Positions 8,881 to 19,452 of a DNA stretch of 64,000 bases are shown here, one piece after another. The position numbers and the translations under genes were made by a program. Source of the stretch: Pseudidiomarina sp. CB1 (GTDB lineage Bacteria; Pseudomonadota; Gammaproteobacteria; Enterobacterales; Alteromonadaceae). The stretch is taken from the NCBI RefSeq assembly GCF_024752025.1, contig NZ_JANTPU010000002.1, forward strand, positions 248,001 to 312,000, read 5' to 3'. The stretch's first letter is position 1. Each line of letters starts with the position of its first letter. The notes beneath the pieces are model-generated. The model was not told the DNA's origin. It saw only the letters and a list, made by a program, of their open reading frames with translations, and did not search any database.

Positions 8881-10962
8881 ATGAGCCAAGCGGGGTTGCA
8901 TCGCATTCCTGTTTCAGTCCTTAAAGGGGTGGGACCGAAACTGCAGGAGCGCTTGACCAAATTGGGCTTGGCGACCGTGCAGGATGTGCTTTTGCATCTA
9001 CCACTTCGTTATGAAGATCGCTCGCGTATTTATCCGATTGCCGCGCTACAACCCGGTACCACAGCTACAGTGATTGCTCGCGTAGTCAAAGCCGATGTTG
9101 TGTATGGCCGCCGCCGTATGCTGAAGGTTAACGTGCGTGACGCCAGCGGCGGCTTAAACTTGGTATTCTTTCAGTTCAGTGCGGCGCAGTTGAAGCAGTT
9201 TGCGCAAGGAACGCAGTTGCAGCTATTCGGTGAGGTGCGCCGCGGTATGCAAGGGCCGGATATGATTCATCCGGAGTACAAGATGGTGCAAGGTGACGTA
9301 CCGCAGCTGGCAGAAAGCTCGTTAACACCGGTGTACCCCACCACTGAAGGTGTCCAGCAAGCGACCTTACGAAAATTGAGTGAGCAAGCACTTACCTACC
9401 TGACGCCGAAAGCTTTACCAGAGTTGCTGCCAGAACATCTGCGTCCGGGCGGAATGGCGTTGAGTGCGGCGATTCAATTGTTGCACCGACCACCGCTCGA
9501 CGTGCACTTGCGTGAGTTGCAAGAAGGTACACATCCGGCACAATTGCGGCTTGCGATGGAAGAACTTGTCGCTCATCAGTTAAGCCTGCTGAAACTACGG
9601 AGTCTAAAACAACAACATCAAGCTCGTGCGTTGCAACCGCATAATGCATTAGAGTCAGCATTTTTGCAGCAACTACCGTTTCAGCCCACCCAAGCTCAAC
9701 AGCGTGTCGTCAATGAGATCCAGCAAGATTTAGCGCAACCGATCCCGATGATGCGTTTAGTGCAAGGTGACGTGGGATCAGGCAAGACCTTGGTGGCAGC
9801 TCTCGCGGCACTAACGGCAATTGGGCAAGGTTACCAAGTAGCGTTAATGGCACCGACGGAAATCTTGGCCGAACAGCATGCGCTGACGTTTCGTCAATGG
9901 TTTGCCCCGCTGGGGATCGAGGTTGGCTGGCTAGCTGGCAAGCAAACTAGCAAGCAACGCAACGAGGCATTGGCGACGCTGAGAACCGGGCAAACCCAGT
10001 TGGTAGTGGGCACACATGCGCTTTTTCAAGCCGATGTTGAGTATCATAATTTGTCATTAGTGATTATTGATGAACAGCACCGTTTTGGTGTGCATCAGCG
10101 CTTAGAGCTTCGCGAGAAAGGTGTGCAGCAAGGCTTTCAGCCGCATCAGTTGATTATGACCGCAACACCGATTCCGCGGACGCTGGCGATGACTGCCTAT
10201 GCTGACTTAGCCACATCTATTATCGATGAATTACCACCGGGACGTACACCGGTCACTACAGTGGCGATTCCAGATACGCGTCGCGAGCAGGTAGTGGCAC
10301 GGGTGCACAAAGTCTGCACTGAAGAAAAACGCCAAGCTTATTGGGTGTGTACGTTGATCGAAGAATCGGAAGCATTGCAATGCCAAGCCGCTGAAGACAC
10401 TGCGAATCAACTTGCCGCTGCGCTTCCAGACTTGCGCATTGGACTTGTGCACGGGCGCTTAAAGAGCGCTGAAAAAGAAGCGGTAATGCAGGCCTTTAAA
10501 GCCCACGAACTCGATCTGCTGGTCGCTACGACAGTGATTGAGGTGGGTGTTGACGTGCCGAATGCGAGTTTGATGATTATCGAGAATCCCGAACGCCTCG
10601 GTTTAGCGCAACTGCACCAGTTGCGCGGGCGAGTGGGCCGTGGTGCTGTGGCGAGTCACTGTGTGCTGCTGTACCATGCGCCGTTATCGAAAACAGCTAC
10701 GCAACGTCTTGGTGTGTTGCGCGATAGCAGCGACGGCTTTGTTATCGCCGAGCGTGATCTAGAGCTCCGCGGGCCGGGGGAGTTATTGGGACAGCGACAG
10801 ACCGGATTGACCGAAATGAAGGTTGCGGACGTAATGAAGCACAGTGATTTGTTGGCACCAGCGCAGCATCTGGCGCAACAGCTTTGGGGTGATTATCGCG
10901 AAACATCCGAAGCATTGATCCAACGCTGGTTACCGCGTCGAGACCACTACGCCCAAGCATGA
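8881..10962 (+). CDS. recG: ATP-dependent DNA helicase RecG
   Basis: Remodels stalled replication forks and branched DNA. The 693-residue protein has the wedge/OB domain first (about 1-200), then Walker A as GDVGSGKT at about 297-304, the DEQH variant of motif II at about 397-400 in IIDEQHRFGVHQR, motif III TATPIPRT and motif VI QLRGRVGRG. The TRG region ERDLELRGPGELLGQRQ follows. Full family length. It starts one base after trmH and probably shares its transcript. Confidence 0.97.
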   Translation: MSQAGLHRIPVSVLKGVGPKLQERLTKLGLATVQDVLLHLPLRYEDRSRIYPIAALQPGTTATVIARVVKADVVYGRRRMLKVNVRDASGGLNLVFFQFSAAQLKQFAQGTQLQLFGEVRRGMQGPDMIHPEYKMVQGDVPQLAESSLTPVYPTTEGVQQATLRKLSEQALTYLTPKALPELLPEHLRPGGMALSAAIQLLHRPPLDVHLRELQEGTHPAQLRLAMEELVAHQLSLLKLRSLKQQHQARALQPHNALESAFLQQLPFQPTQAQQRVVNEIQQDLAQPIPMMRLVQGDVGSGKTLVAALAALTAIGQGYQVALMAPTEILAEQHALTFRQWFAPLGIEVGWLAGKQTSKQRNEALATLRTGQTQLVVGTHALFQADVEYHNLSLVIIDEQHRFGVHQRLELREKGVQQGFQPHQLIMTATPIPRTLAMTAYADLATSIIDELPPGRTPVTTVAIPDTRREQVVARVHKVCTEEKRQAYWVCTLIEESEALQCQAAEDTANQLAAALPDLRIGLVHGRLKSAEKEAVMQAFKAHELDLLVATTVIEVGVDVPNASLMIIENPERLGLAQLHQLRGRVGRGAVASHCVLLYHAPLSKTATQRLGVLRDSSDGFVIAERDLELRGPGELLGQRQTGLTEMKVADVMKHSDLLAPAQHLAQQLWGDYRETSEALIQRWLPRRDHYAQA

Positions 10963-11001
10963 TTTCGTAGTACACTAGACGCACATTAGTAAAAAGGCAG
11001 T

Positions 11002-11760
11002 ATGATGAAAGATTCGAAGTCAGACACCATTGATTTTGGCTATAAGCAAGTTGCCCGCGACGAGAAGCAGGGACTGGTAGCCAATGTCTTTAATTCAGTG
11101 GCCAAAAAATACGACATCATGAATGACGTCATGTCGTTCGGTATTCATCGGCTTTGGAAGCGCTACACTATCGATTGCAGCGGTGTTCGCAAGGGCATGA
11201 AGGTGCTCGATATTGCCGGCGGTACAGGTGATCTAACCGCGCAATTTTCCCGCCGTGTGGGGCCGACCGGAGAAGTCGTCTTAGCAGATATTAACCAAGC
11301 CATGCTTGATGTCGGCCGTGATAAATTACGCAATATGGGAATTGTCGACAACGTTGACTACGTGCAAGCAAACGCTGAAGAATTACCGTTTGAGAGTGAC
11401 CGCTTCGACATCATTACCATTGCCTTTGGTTTGCGTAATGTCACCGATAAGCAAAAAGCGCTGGAATCAATGTTTCGCGTACTTAAGCCGGGTGGCCGTT
11501 TGCTGGTACTTGAATTTTCTAAGCCGGTACCGCCGTTGTTATCGCAAGCCTATGATTTTTATTCGTTCAATGTATTACCGAAAATGGGACAGCTGGTTGC
11601 AGGGGATGCCGAAAGTTACCAGTATCTCGCCGAGTCTATTCGCATGCACCCTGATCAAGAGACCCTCAAGGGAATGATGCAAACAGCTGGCTATGAGCAG
11701 GTGACCTATCACAACCTAACGGGTGGTATTGTTGCACTGCATCGAGGTTTCAAGTTCTGA
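11002..11760 (+). CDS. ubiE: Ubiquinone/menaquinone biosynthesis C-methyltransferase UbiE
   Basis: SAM-dependent C-methylation step in ubiquinone (and menaquinone, if present) synthesis. The 252-residue protein begins like E. coli UbiE (DFGYKQV, then [17 protein letters not shown]) and has the SAM-binding glycine motif as [11 protein letters not shown]. It overlaps the ubiJ start by one base and heads the ubiE-ubiJ-ubiB-tatABC run. The 39-bp gap after recG may hold its promoter, though I cannot assign -35 and -10 boxes confidently. Confidence 0.97.
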   Translation: MMKDSKSDTIDFGYKQVARDEKQGLVANVFNSVAKKYDIMNDVMSFGIHRLWKRYTIDCSGVRKGMKVLDIAGGTGDLTAQFSRRVGPTGEVVLADINQAMLDVGRDKLRNMGIVDNVDYVQANAEELPFESDRFDIITIAFGLRNVTDKQKALESMFRVLKPGGRLLVLEFSKPVPPLLSQAYDFYSFNVLPKMGQLVAGDAESYQYLAESIRMHPDQETLKGMMQTAGYEQVTYHNLTGGIVALHRGFKF

Positions 11761-12362
11761 TGCTGTGGACCGTGTTGCCAAATCAATTACTGGAGCTTGC
11801 GGCGCAGCAGCTGCTCGCCCTAGACCCAGCGAGCGCTGACCGATTGACGAAACTTGCCGGAAAACGCTTGCGGGTGACGTTGAGGGAAGTCGGTAAGCCG
11901 CTCACCATAACGGTTACTGAAAGCAGCGTGTTGTTCAGTTGGATTGATACAGCAGAGGTCGACTGTCATATTATGACCGAATTGGCGGTCCTCCCCGAGC
12001 TTCGCGATAGCGCTAATATCACGCGCTTGATCAAAGCAGACAAGCTCGACATTGACGGCGATCCGATGTTGGCCCAGCAATTAAGCAAACTTTTTACTGA
12101 TCTTGCGATTGACTGGCCCGAACAGCTCTCGCAGCGGATTGGCGATGTTCCTGCACAGTTGTTGGTAACTGCCTTTCAGCGCAGTCGTTCGCGATTTAAA
12201 CAATGGCGAGCAGATAGTCAGCAGTGGGTTCAAGATGCGCTGATCGAAGAAAAGCAGGTGCTACCCGCACGCGCACAGTTCCTGCAATTCCAAGCTGACG
12301 TGCAAGCATTACGCGCCCGCATCGATAAACTTGAACGGCAGCTACGGGAACCAAGAGATTGA
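11760..12362 (+). CDS. ubiJ: Ubiquinone biosynthesis accessory factor UbiJ
   Basis: A 200-residue SCP2-type lipid-binding protein, part of the soluble Ubi complex that organises late ubiquinone synthesis. Identity rests mainly on its invariable position between ubiE and ubiB, an SCP2-like N-terminal half, and a C-terminal helical end rich in Arg/Glu ([13 protein letters not shown]) that looks coiled-coil. Start overlaps the ubiE stop by one base, and the stop lies two bases before the preferred ubiB ATG, so translation is coupled. Confidence 0.9.
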   Translation: MLWTVLPNQLLELAAQQLLALDPASADRLTKLAGKRLRVTLREVGKPLTITVTESSVLFSWIDTAEVDCHIMTELAVLPELRDSANITRLIKADKLDIDGDPMLAQQLSKLFTDLAIDWPEQLSQRIGDVPAQLLVTAFQRSRSRFKQWRADSQQWVQDALIEEKQVLPARAQFLQFQADVQALRARIDKLERQLREPRD

Positions 12363-12364
12363 GT

Positions 12365-14005
12365 ATGCGAGCCAAGCGACTGTATCAGATCACGCGAACA
12401 TTTTTGCACTATGGCTTGAATGAACTTATTCCTGCCAAGTGGATGCCTTGGTCTGTTCGAGTGGCAAGAGTTGGGTTGTTTTGGTTATCAAACCGGCACA
12501 AAGAGAAGCCAGCCGGCGAACGCTTGCGCTTAGCGCTTGAGTCCCTAGGTCCAGTGTGGGTCAAATTTGGCCAAATGCTCTCGACACGGCGTGACCTTTT
12601 GCCGCCGGATATAGCGCTGGAGCTGGCAAAACTGCAAGATAAAGTGAAACCGTTCAGCGGTGAACGTGCGCAAAAGCTTATCGAAAAGGCGCTGGGGCTA
12701 AAGCATATTGATGAACTTTTCGATGACTTTAACGTTACGCCGTTAGCATCGGCCTCAATTGCACAAGTGCACACAGCGAAGTTGAAGCATGGTGACGATG
12801 CCGGCGCCGATGTGGTTATCAAAGTGATTCGTCCAGATATTCGTGATGCCATTGATGCCGACTTGAGCTTGATGGAAACCTTAGCGTCAGTTCTAGCGAA
12901 GCATCTGCCCGACGGACGTCGCCTAAAACCTCGCGAAGTGGTTAAAGAATATCGCAAAACGCTACTTGATGAGCTCGATTTAGCGCGCGAAGCAGCAAAC
13001 GCAATTCAATTACGCCGTAATTTTGAAGATTCTAAGTTGCTCTATATACCGAAGGTCTACAGTGACTTCAGCCGCCATAATGTGATGGTGATGGAGCGTA
13101 TCGACGGTATTCCTGTGAGCGATGTTGACACCTTGATGGCACTTGGTGTCGATATGAAGAAGCTCGCTGAACGCGGTGTCGAAGTGTTCTTTACACAAGT
13201 CTTTCGCGATAGTTTTTTTCATGCCGATATGCACCCAGGCAATATTTTTGTCGCACGCGAACATCCAGAAGACCCGCAGTACCTTGGTATTGACTTTGGG
13301 ATTGTCGGCACCCTCAACCGTGAAGATAAACGTTACTTAGCAGAAAATTTTCTCGCCTTCTTTAATCGTGACTACCGCAAAGTGGCTGAATTACATGTGG
13401 ATTCGGGCTGGGTACCTGCACATATCAACGTCGAGGAATTTGAATCGGCGATTCGAACGGTCTGCGAACCTATTTTCAATAAACCGCTCGCCGATATTTC
13501 TTTTGGCCATGTACTGGTAAACTTATTTAATACGGCGCGACGGTTTGAAATGGAAGTTCAGCCACAACTGGTGTTGTTACAGAAAACCTTACTTTACGTC
13601 GAGGGATTAGGGCGTACGTTGTATCCGCAGTTGGATTTATGGCAAACCGCGAAGCCGTTTTTAGAGCGTTGGATGCAAGAACAACTCGGTTGGCGTGCGG
13701 TGTTACGTTCGGTGAAGGAACATGCACCTTATTGGGCCGAAAAAATGCCGGAAATGCCAACTTTGCTCTATGATTACTTGCGCAACCAAAAGCATCAAGT
13801 TGAGCAGCAACAATTGGCGACGCAGGCATTATTGGCTGGCCAGAGAAAGATGGTGTGGCGCTTATGGTGGGGCTTAATGAGTACTGCCACCTTAGTGAGT
13901 ACAACCTTGCTGTGGGTGACCGAACAGAATCACTGGCTGACCGCTTTAAGCGGCGTGGCAACGTTGGCCAGTGTTGTGATGAGCTGGCGCAAACCAGCAA
14001 AGTAG
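12365..14005 (+). CDS. ubiB: Ubiquinone biosynthesis ATPase/kinase-like UbiB
   Basis: ABC1/ADCK/UbiB family protein needed for ubiquinone synthesis. The signature KxGQ motif is present as [12 protein letters not shown], followed by an alanine-rich loop ASASIAQVH, catalytic-type residues in [11 protein letters not shown], and the metal site IDFGIVG. Two hydrophobic helices at the C-terminus (about 500-540) anchor it in the membrane, as in E. coli. The frame also allows TTG at 12359 overlapping ubiJ, but ATG at 12365 gives the family N-terminus. About 546 residues, normal length. Confidence 0.97.
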   Translation: MRAKRLYQITRTFLHYGLNELIPAKWMPWSVRVARVGLFWLSNRHKEKPAGERLRLALESLGPVWVKFGQMLSTRRDLLPPDIALELAKLQDKVKPFSGERAQKLIEKALGLKHIDELFDDFNVTPLASASIAQVHTAKLKHGDDAGADVVIKVIRPDIRDAIDADLSLMETLASVLAKHLPDGRRLKPREVVKEYRKTLLDELDLAREAANAIQLRRNFEDSKLLYIPKVYSDFSRHNVMVMERIDGIPVSDVDTLMALGVDMKKLAERGVEVFFTQVFRDSFFHADMHPGNIFVAREHPEDPQYLGIDFGIVGTLNREDKRYLAENFLAFFNRDYRKVAELHVDSGWVPAHINVEEFESAIRTVCEPIFNKPLADISFGHVLVNLFNTARRFEMEVQPQLVLLQKTLLYVEGLGRTLYPQLDLWQTAKPFLERWMQEQLGWRAVLRSVKEHAPYWAEKMPEMPTLLYDYLRNQKHQVEQQQLATQALLAGQRKMVWRLWWGLMSTATLVSTTLLWVTEQNHWLTALSGVATLASVVMSWRKPAK

Positions 14006-14018
14006 AACAGAGGACATT

Positions 14019-14219
14019 ATGGGAATTAGTATTTGGCAACTGTTGATCGTATTGGTCATTATCGTGTTGTTGTTTGGCACTAAGCGCTTGCGCTCGTTAG
14101 GTAGTGACTTGGGTTCAGCGGTCAAGGGCTTCAAAAAGTCAGTGAGTGACGAAGACGCAGAAAAATCGCAAGAGCAAAAAAAAGTAGACAGCAAGAACGA
14201 CACTGACAAGGACGCTTAA
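14019..14219 (+). CDS. tatA: Sec-independent translocase subunit TatA
   Basis: Pore-forming subunit of the twin-arginine translocase. The 66-residue protein has one N-terminal membrane helix ([15 protein letters not shown]), the conserved FG hinge, and an amphipathic helix containing [14 protein letters not shown], followed by a charged tail. It lies 13 bases after ubiB and 5 bases before tatB. The ubiB-tat arrangement is usual in Gammaproteobacteria. Confidence 0.96.
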   Translation: MGISIWQLLIVLVIIVLLFGTKRLRSLGSDLGSAVKGFKKSVSDEDAEKSQEQKKVDSKNDTDKDA

Positions 14220-14224
14220 CCGCC

Positions 14225-14596
14225 ATGTTTGATATTGGCTTTTGGGAGCTCCTATTGGTCGCGCTTATAGGCCTGCTAGTATTGGGTCCTGAGCGTTTAC
14301 CGACAGCGTTGCGAGCCTTGCAGCGCGGCATTCAAAAAGCCAAAAGTTTTGGCACATCGGTGCAAGCGGAGCTCAATCACGAGTTACGCATCAAAGAACT
14401 GCACGAACATTTGCGTAAAGCTGAACAGCTTGATGCCGACAAGCTGTCGCCGGAATTACAACGTTCGATGGCTGAATTGCGCGATGCCGCTGCGGCGGTT
14501 CAACGTCCGTATGCGAAGCAAGAAAAGCCTACGTCGGAAACGCGCGATAGCAAACCGTCTACCTCTTCTTCGGACCAAGATAAGTCATCGTCATGA
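14225..14596 (+). CDS. tatB: Sec-independent translocase subunit TatB
   Basis: Receptor subunit that works with TatC in binding twin-arginine signal peptides. It starts with [12 protein letters not shown], has one membrane helix ending in LGPERLP, a long amphipathic helix and a hydrophilic tail ending in Ser-rich low complexity ([12 protein letters not shown]). 123 residues, somewhat shorter than E. coli TatB through its tail. Overlaps tatC by 4 bases (ATGA). Confidence 0.95.
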   Translation: MFDIGFWELLLVALIGLLVLGPERLPTALRALQRGIQKAKSFGTSVQAELNHELRIKELHEHLRKAEQLDADKLSPELQRSMAELRDAAAAVQRPYAKQEKPTSETRDSKPSTSSSDQDKSSS

Positions 14597-15330
14597 GCCA
14601 GTCGCCGCTGCTAGATCATTTATTAGAGCTAAGACGCCGAGTGTTACGTGGGGTCTTGGTAGTATTGGCGATTTTTGCGGTGCTAGCGGTGTTTGCCGAT
14701 GAGCTTTATAGCTTTCTTGCCGCGCCAATGTTGGCCAGCTTGCCGCAAGGTAGTACCTTAATCGCGACCGATGTAGCGACACCGTTCTTCACGCCTTTCA
14801 AATTAGCTCTCGTGGTTTCTGTCGCATTAGCGATACCGGTCTTACTGTGGCAGTTGTGGGCATTTGTGGCGCCAGGGCTATACCAACGAGAAAAGCGTTT
14901 AGTGGTGCCACTCATGGTGTCCAGCACGCTATTGTTTTATGCCGGTATCGCCTTTGCTTATTGGGCGGTTTTACCTTTGGCATTGAACTTTTTGGCAAAT
15001 GCGGCGCCTGAAGGAGTAACAGTTGCCACCGATATTGCCCGTTATTTGGATTTTGTGCTGGCTATTTTTATGGCGTTCGGTATTGCGTTTGAAACCCCGG
15101 TTGCCATTATTTTGCTCTGTTGGACCGGTGTGACTAACGTCAAGTCCTTGCGTGCAAAGCGACCGTATGTCATTGTCGTTGCTTTCATTGTTGGCATGAT
15201 TTTGACGCCGCCTGATGTGATATCGCAAACGCTATTGGCGATCCCTATGTGGTTGCTCTTTGAACTTGGCTTGCTGATTGCTAGTCTATACCAACAAACA
15301 CCGCGTGCGGCAGAAGCCGAGCGTGATTGA
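14593..15330 (+). CDS. tatC: Sec-independent translocase subunit TatC
   Basis: Polytopic core of the Tat translocase that recognises the twin-arginine motif. The protein begins [14 protein letters not shown], typical of TatC, has six hydrophobic segments, and carries the FxAPGLYxxEK loop ([12 protein letters not shown]). 245 residues, normal length. Translationally coupled to tatB by an ATGA overlap. Confidence 0.97.
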   Translation: MSQSPLLDHLLELRRRVLRGVLVVLAIFAVLAVFADELYSFLAAPMLASLPQGSTLIATDVATPFFTPFKLALVVSVALAIPVLLWQLWAFVAPGLYQREKRLVVPLMVSSTLLFYAGIAFAYWAVLPLALNFLANAAPEGVTVATDIARYLDFVLAIFMAFGIAFETPVAIILLCWTGVTNVKSLRAKRPYVIVVAFIVGMILTPPDVISQTLLAIPMWLLFELGLLIASLYQQTPRAAEAERD

Positions 15331-15357
15331 ATAATCAAGAAGTAGGAAGCAAAAAAA

Positions 15358-15861
15358 ATGCTTAAATTGTTAGCTTTGGGGAGTGTTGTCAGTTGTTTGT
15401 CAGTGGCACTTCTGTGGACTCCAAATGCTAGTGCTCAAGAGCCAACACTAGAGCAACTGCGCACCTGTGCAGCTATTGAAAACCCGTTAAAACGTTTGGT
15501 CTGCTATGACAAGGTCGCCGCCGGTGAAGGCGTCGAGATAGCCGTTGCTGAAACCAATAAGCAAGCTCCTGCCAAGAAGTCCAATGCACGCCAAGAGCCC
15601 GCAGATGATTTTGGGTTGCCCGCGCAAGAGTCGAATGAGGACAGCGACACGATCTATGTTGCTATCGACAAAACCGAGAAAGACCCATACGGCAAGTGGA
15701 TTATTTATTTCACCAACGGGCAAGTATGGAAGCAAACCGACTCGCAGACGTTCCAATTACCACTTGACGGTAATTACGCCATTGAACGTGGACTGTTAAA
15801 CGGTTATTTCCTTGGCCGCGAAGGTGTCAATAAGCGCATTAAAGTGCGCCGTATTAAGTAA
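15358..15861 (+). CDS. Exported protein of unknown function between tatC and tatD
   Basis: I do not recognise a named family. The 167-residue protein has a signal peptide (about 1-26, cleavage near NASA-QE). Two cysteines, C37 and C49, sit in the spacing TCAAIENPLKRLVCYD, a C-x(11)-CYD pattern seen at the start of the mature part of many small proteobacterial periplasmic proteins. A low-complexity Ala/Lys/Glu linker leads to a compact C-terminal domain (about 97-167) rich in alternating hydrophobic residues and ending in a basic tail. It sits 27 bases after tatC and 3 bases before tatD, with no twin-arginine motif in its own signal. Confidence 0.75.
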   Translation: MLKLLALGSVVSCLSVALLWTPNASAQEPTLEQLRTCAAIENPLKRLVCYDKVAAGEGVEIAVAETNKQAPAKKSNARQEPADDFGLPAQESNEDSDTIYVAIDKTEKDPYGKWIIYFTNGQVWKQTDSQTFQLPLDGNYAIERGLLNGYFLGREGVNKRIKVRRIK

Positions 15862-15864
15862 ATA

Positions 15865-16674
15865 ATGACGCTTGACCAGCTGCAATGGTTTGACGCAGGG
15901 GTCAACCTGACGAACGCCCGTTTGCAGCAGCGGTTAGATGGCGTCATCCAGCGTGCACACGAGGCAGGCGTTGACAGCATGTTGGTCATCGCCTGTAATC
16001 TTGACGAAGCACGTCAGGCCTGCGAGCTTGCCGAACGCCACCCCGAGCTCGTTGTCACTGCCGGTGTTCATCCGCACGACGCAAAAGACGCTCCTCGTAA
16101 CCTGCAAGTTCAATTACATGAGATAGCGCAACATCCAGCGGTTGTCGCGATTGGTGAATGTGGGCTTGATTTCAACCGCAATTACTCCCCTCGAGACGCA
16201 CAACAGAAGGTTTTTGAGCAACAGCTTGAGGTCGCAGCGGACTTGCAGCTTCCCGTTTACCTACACGAGCGTGATGCTTTTACCGAGCAGTACGCTTTGT
16301 TACAAAAGTTTGCCGAAAAAATACCAAGAAAATTAGCACATTGCTTCACAAGTGGTTGCAGTGAACTCAAAGAGTATCTAAAGTTAGGCTGTTACATAGG
16401 AATCACAGGATGGGTCTGCGACGAGCGGCGTGGGGGCGCTTTACGCGAAGCGGTACCACTGATTCCTCGTGAGCGTTTGCTCTTGGAAACTGATGCTCCA
16501 TTTTTGCTTCCGAGAACGCTCAAACCCCGCCCAAGCATGAATGAGCCTTGCTGGCTCCCAGAAATAGCACGCGTTGTAGCAGAGTTGCGAGACGAGAGTC
16601 TTGCAAGTGTTGCGACGTATACTCGAAACAATAGTTTTTCATTTTTTGGACGCGTAGGATGGCAAAACAACTAA
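15865..16674 (+). CDS. tatD: TatD family metal-dependent deoxyribonuclease
   Basis: TIM-barrel metallohydrolase with 3'-5' exonuclease activity; not required for Tat export despite its location. Metal ligands are visible in GVHPHDAKD, the glutamate in IGECGLDF, the histidine in YLHERDAF and the final aspartate in LLETDAPFLLPR. 269 residues. Although the family often starts with DxGxN, here it reads WFDAGVNLTN, which keeps the pattern with V for C/A. It overlaps the downstream diguanylate cyclase gene by 16 bases. Confidence 0.93.
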   Translation: MTLDQLQWFDAGVNLTNARLQQRLDGVIQRAHEAGVDSMLVIACNLDEARQACELAERHPELVVTAGVHPHDAKDAPRNLQVQLHEIAQHPAVVAIGECGLDFNRNYSPRDAQQKVFEQQLEVAADLQLPVYLHERDAFTEQYALLQKFAEKIPRKLAHCFTSGCSELKEYLKLGCYIGITGWVCDERRGGALREAVPLIPRERLLLETDAPFLLPRTLKPRPSMNEPCWLPEIARVVAELRDESLASVATYTRNNSFSFFGRVGWQNN

Positions 16675-18449
16675 AGCGCTGGTTCGCTGTGTGTATGTTG
16701 ATGCTCACTTGGGTATCGGCCGCAGCGCATGCGCAAGAATCAATGCCCCCTGTCTATTACCACGTGGACAGCACAGGTAACCAGTCGGTTGAGCAGTTAC
16801 TCGATAAAGAGCCAAGTTATTGGAGTATACTCCCGGGCGACGGCGCGTCGTTTGGCTATACGTCAGATGTTTACTGGTTTTACTTCACCCTTGCGGCGGC
16901 TGATTACGACCGCATGATCCGCATTGGTTATCCGCTTCTTGATCGTATCGACGCCTACTTTGTGCGCGATGGAGAAATTATTAATCGGATCAAAGCTGGT
17001 GATAGCTATGAGTTCGATCAACGGCAAGTGAATAGCCGTAATTTTATATTCCCAGTTGATACCCACGACGAGGTTAAAGTTTACTTGCGGGTGGAGACCA
17101 CGAGCTCCATGCGCGTGCCTTTAAGCATTTGGCAGCCGAGTGATTTGATTGGTTCGGAGCAAGCGCTTAATACCGCAACGGCAATGTACTTTGGCCTATT
17201 ATTGTGCATGATTATCTACAACCTATTCAGTTACACCGTTACTCGCGATAAACGCTTTGCCTATTATAGCGCCTATATTGTCGCTATTGGCTTATTGCTA
17301 GCGGGGCTTGACGGTACTGGCTATCAGTATTTGTGGCCTTGGTCTGAATGGATTCAATACAAGTCGATTGCGTTATTTGGTAGCGTCGTGTTTGTTTTTG
17401 CCAGCCTTGTTGCGAGTCAAGTATTACAGACGGAAAGCCGTGCACCGAAGTTGCATAAAGGGTTGCAGGGCATCATGATTGCCGCCGGCTTACTCTTCGT
17501 TGCATCACTAATATTACCTTATGAATTAATGATCAACGCGGTTCTCGTCGTCGCAATTTTGGCGAGCAGCTTTCTCATTATCACGGGTTTTACGCTATGG
17601 CAGCAGGGACTTGCTTACGCTCGAATCTATAGCTTAGCGCTGAGTGTCCTGCTATTGGCGATTATCATTAACGCCCTTGGCTATTTAGGCTTTTTTGAAT
17701 CGTTCTTTATTCAACGTTATCTCATCATGATTGGCTCGGCGATCGAGATCATGCTGTTGAGTCTGGTTTTAGCGATTCGCTTCAATGAAGATCGACGCGA
17801 GCGTTTGGCTGCGGAACAACGTTTGAATTCACGTCTAGAAGTGAAAGTTAAGCAACGTACCGCTGAGCTTGAAGCAGTAATGCGCAAGCTCAAAGAAATG
17901 AACCAGCGCTTGGAAGTAAAAAGCAACGAAGACCGGCTAACGAAACTTTATAATCGCGGTGTTCTTGACGACGACCTACCTCTTGAAGTTCGCCGCGCAC
18001 GCCGTACCGGCTATGATATTGCGGTGGTGATGATCGACATTGATCACTTCAAAAAAGTGAACGACAACTTAGGCCATCAAGCGGGCGATGAAGTGTTAGT
18101 CGAGTTAGCCCGATTACTGCGCGTTAACTTCCGTCGCGCGGGCGACCGTATTTATCGCTATGGCGGTGAAGAATTCGTGGTTCTCATGCCGGGCGCGCAA
18201 GAGCTTGGTTGTCACGATAAAGTTCTGACGGTCACTGAAGTCATTCGTGCGCACTCGTTTAAAACTGAGCGTGGAGAAGTTAAAATTACCGTTAGTGTTG
18301 GTATGGCATTGCTGAATAGCATGCCTGGCCATGCATCGAGTAAGCAGTTGCTAGAAGCAGCAGATAACGCGTTGTACCAAGCCAAGAATGCAGGTCGTGA
18401 TCAAATACGAATTGCCCGTTCATTGAATGATGTGAGTGAAAAGCCATAG
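16659..18449 (+). CDS. Membrane diguanylate cyclase with 7TMR-DISM sensor
   Basis: Predicted to make cyclic di-GMP. Order of parts: signal peptide (1-26), periplasmic 7TMR-DISM extracellular beta-sandwich (about 30-160), seven membrane helices (about 172-375), a coiled coil (about 376-422) and a GGDEF domain (about 423-590). The active site is GGEEF at 502-506. The inhibitory I-site RxxD is intact as RAGD at 493-496, so product inhibition is expected. There is no EAL domain. It overlaps tatD by 16 bases, and hemB starts on the base after its stop, so it is embedded in an operon of housekeeping genes. The periplasmic ligand is unknown. Confidence 0.92.
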   Translation: MAKQLKRWFAVCMLMLTWVSAAAHAQESMPPVYYHVDSTGNQSVEQLLDKEPSYWSILPGDGASFGYTSDVYWFYFTLAAADYDRMIRIGYPLLDRIDAYFVRDGEIINRIKAGDSYEFDQRQVNSRNFIFPVDTHDEVKVYLRVETTSSMRVPLSIWQPSDLIGSEQALNTATAMYFGLLLCMIIYNLFSYTVTRDKRFAYYSAYIVAIGLLLAGLDGTGYQYLWPWSEWIQYKSIALFGSVVFVFASLVASQVLQTESRAPKLHKGLQGIMIAAGLLFVASLILPYELMINAVLVVAILASSFLIITGFTLWQQGLAYARIYSLALSVLLLAIIINALGYLGFFESFFIQRYLIMIGSAIEIMLLSLVLAIRFNEDRRERLAAEQRLNSRLEVKVKQRTAELEAVMRKLKEMNQRLEVKSNEDRLTKLYNRGVLDDDLPLEVRRARRTGYDIAVVMIDIDHFKKVNDNLGHQAGDEVLVELARLLRVNFRRAGDRIYRYGGEEFVVLMPGAQELGCHDKVLTVTEVIRAHSFKTERGEVKITVSVGMALLNSMPGHASSKQLLEAADNALYQAKNAGRDQIRIARSLNDVSEKP

Positions 18450-19451
<1,002 letters not shown>

Positions 19452-19452
19452 G

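Noticed and set aside
12409-12957. 182-residue antisense frame inside ubiB
   Set aside because: Fully covered by the strongly conserved ubiB on the other strand, Ser/Arg-rich translation, no ribosome site; a shadow frame.
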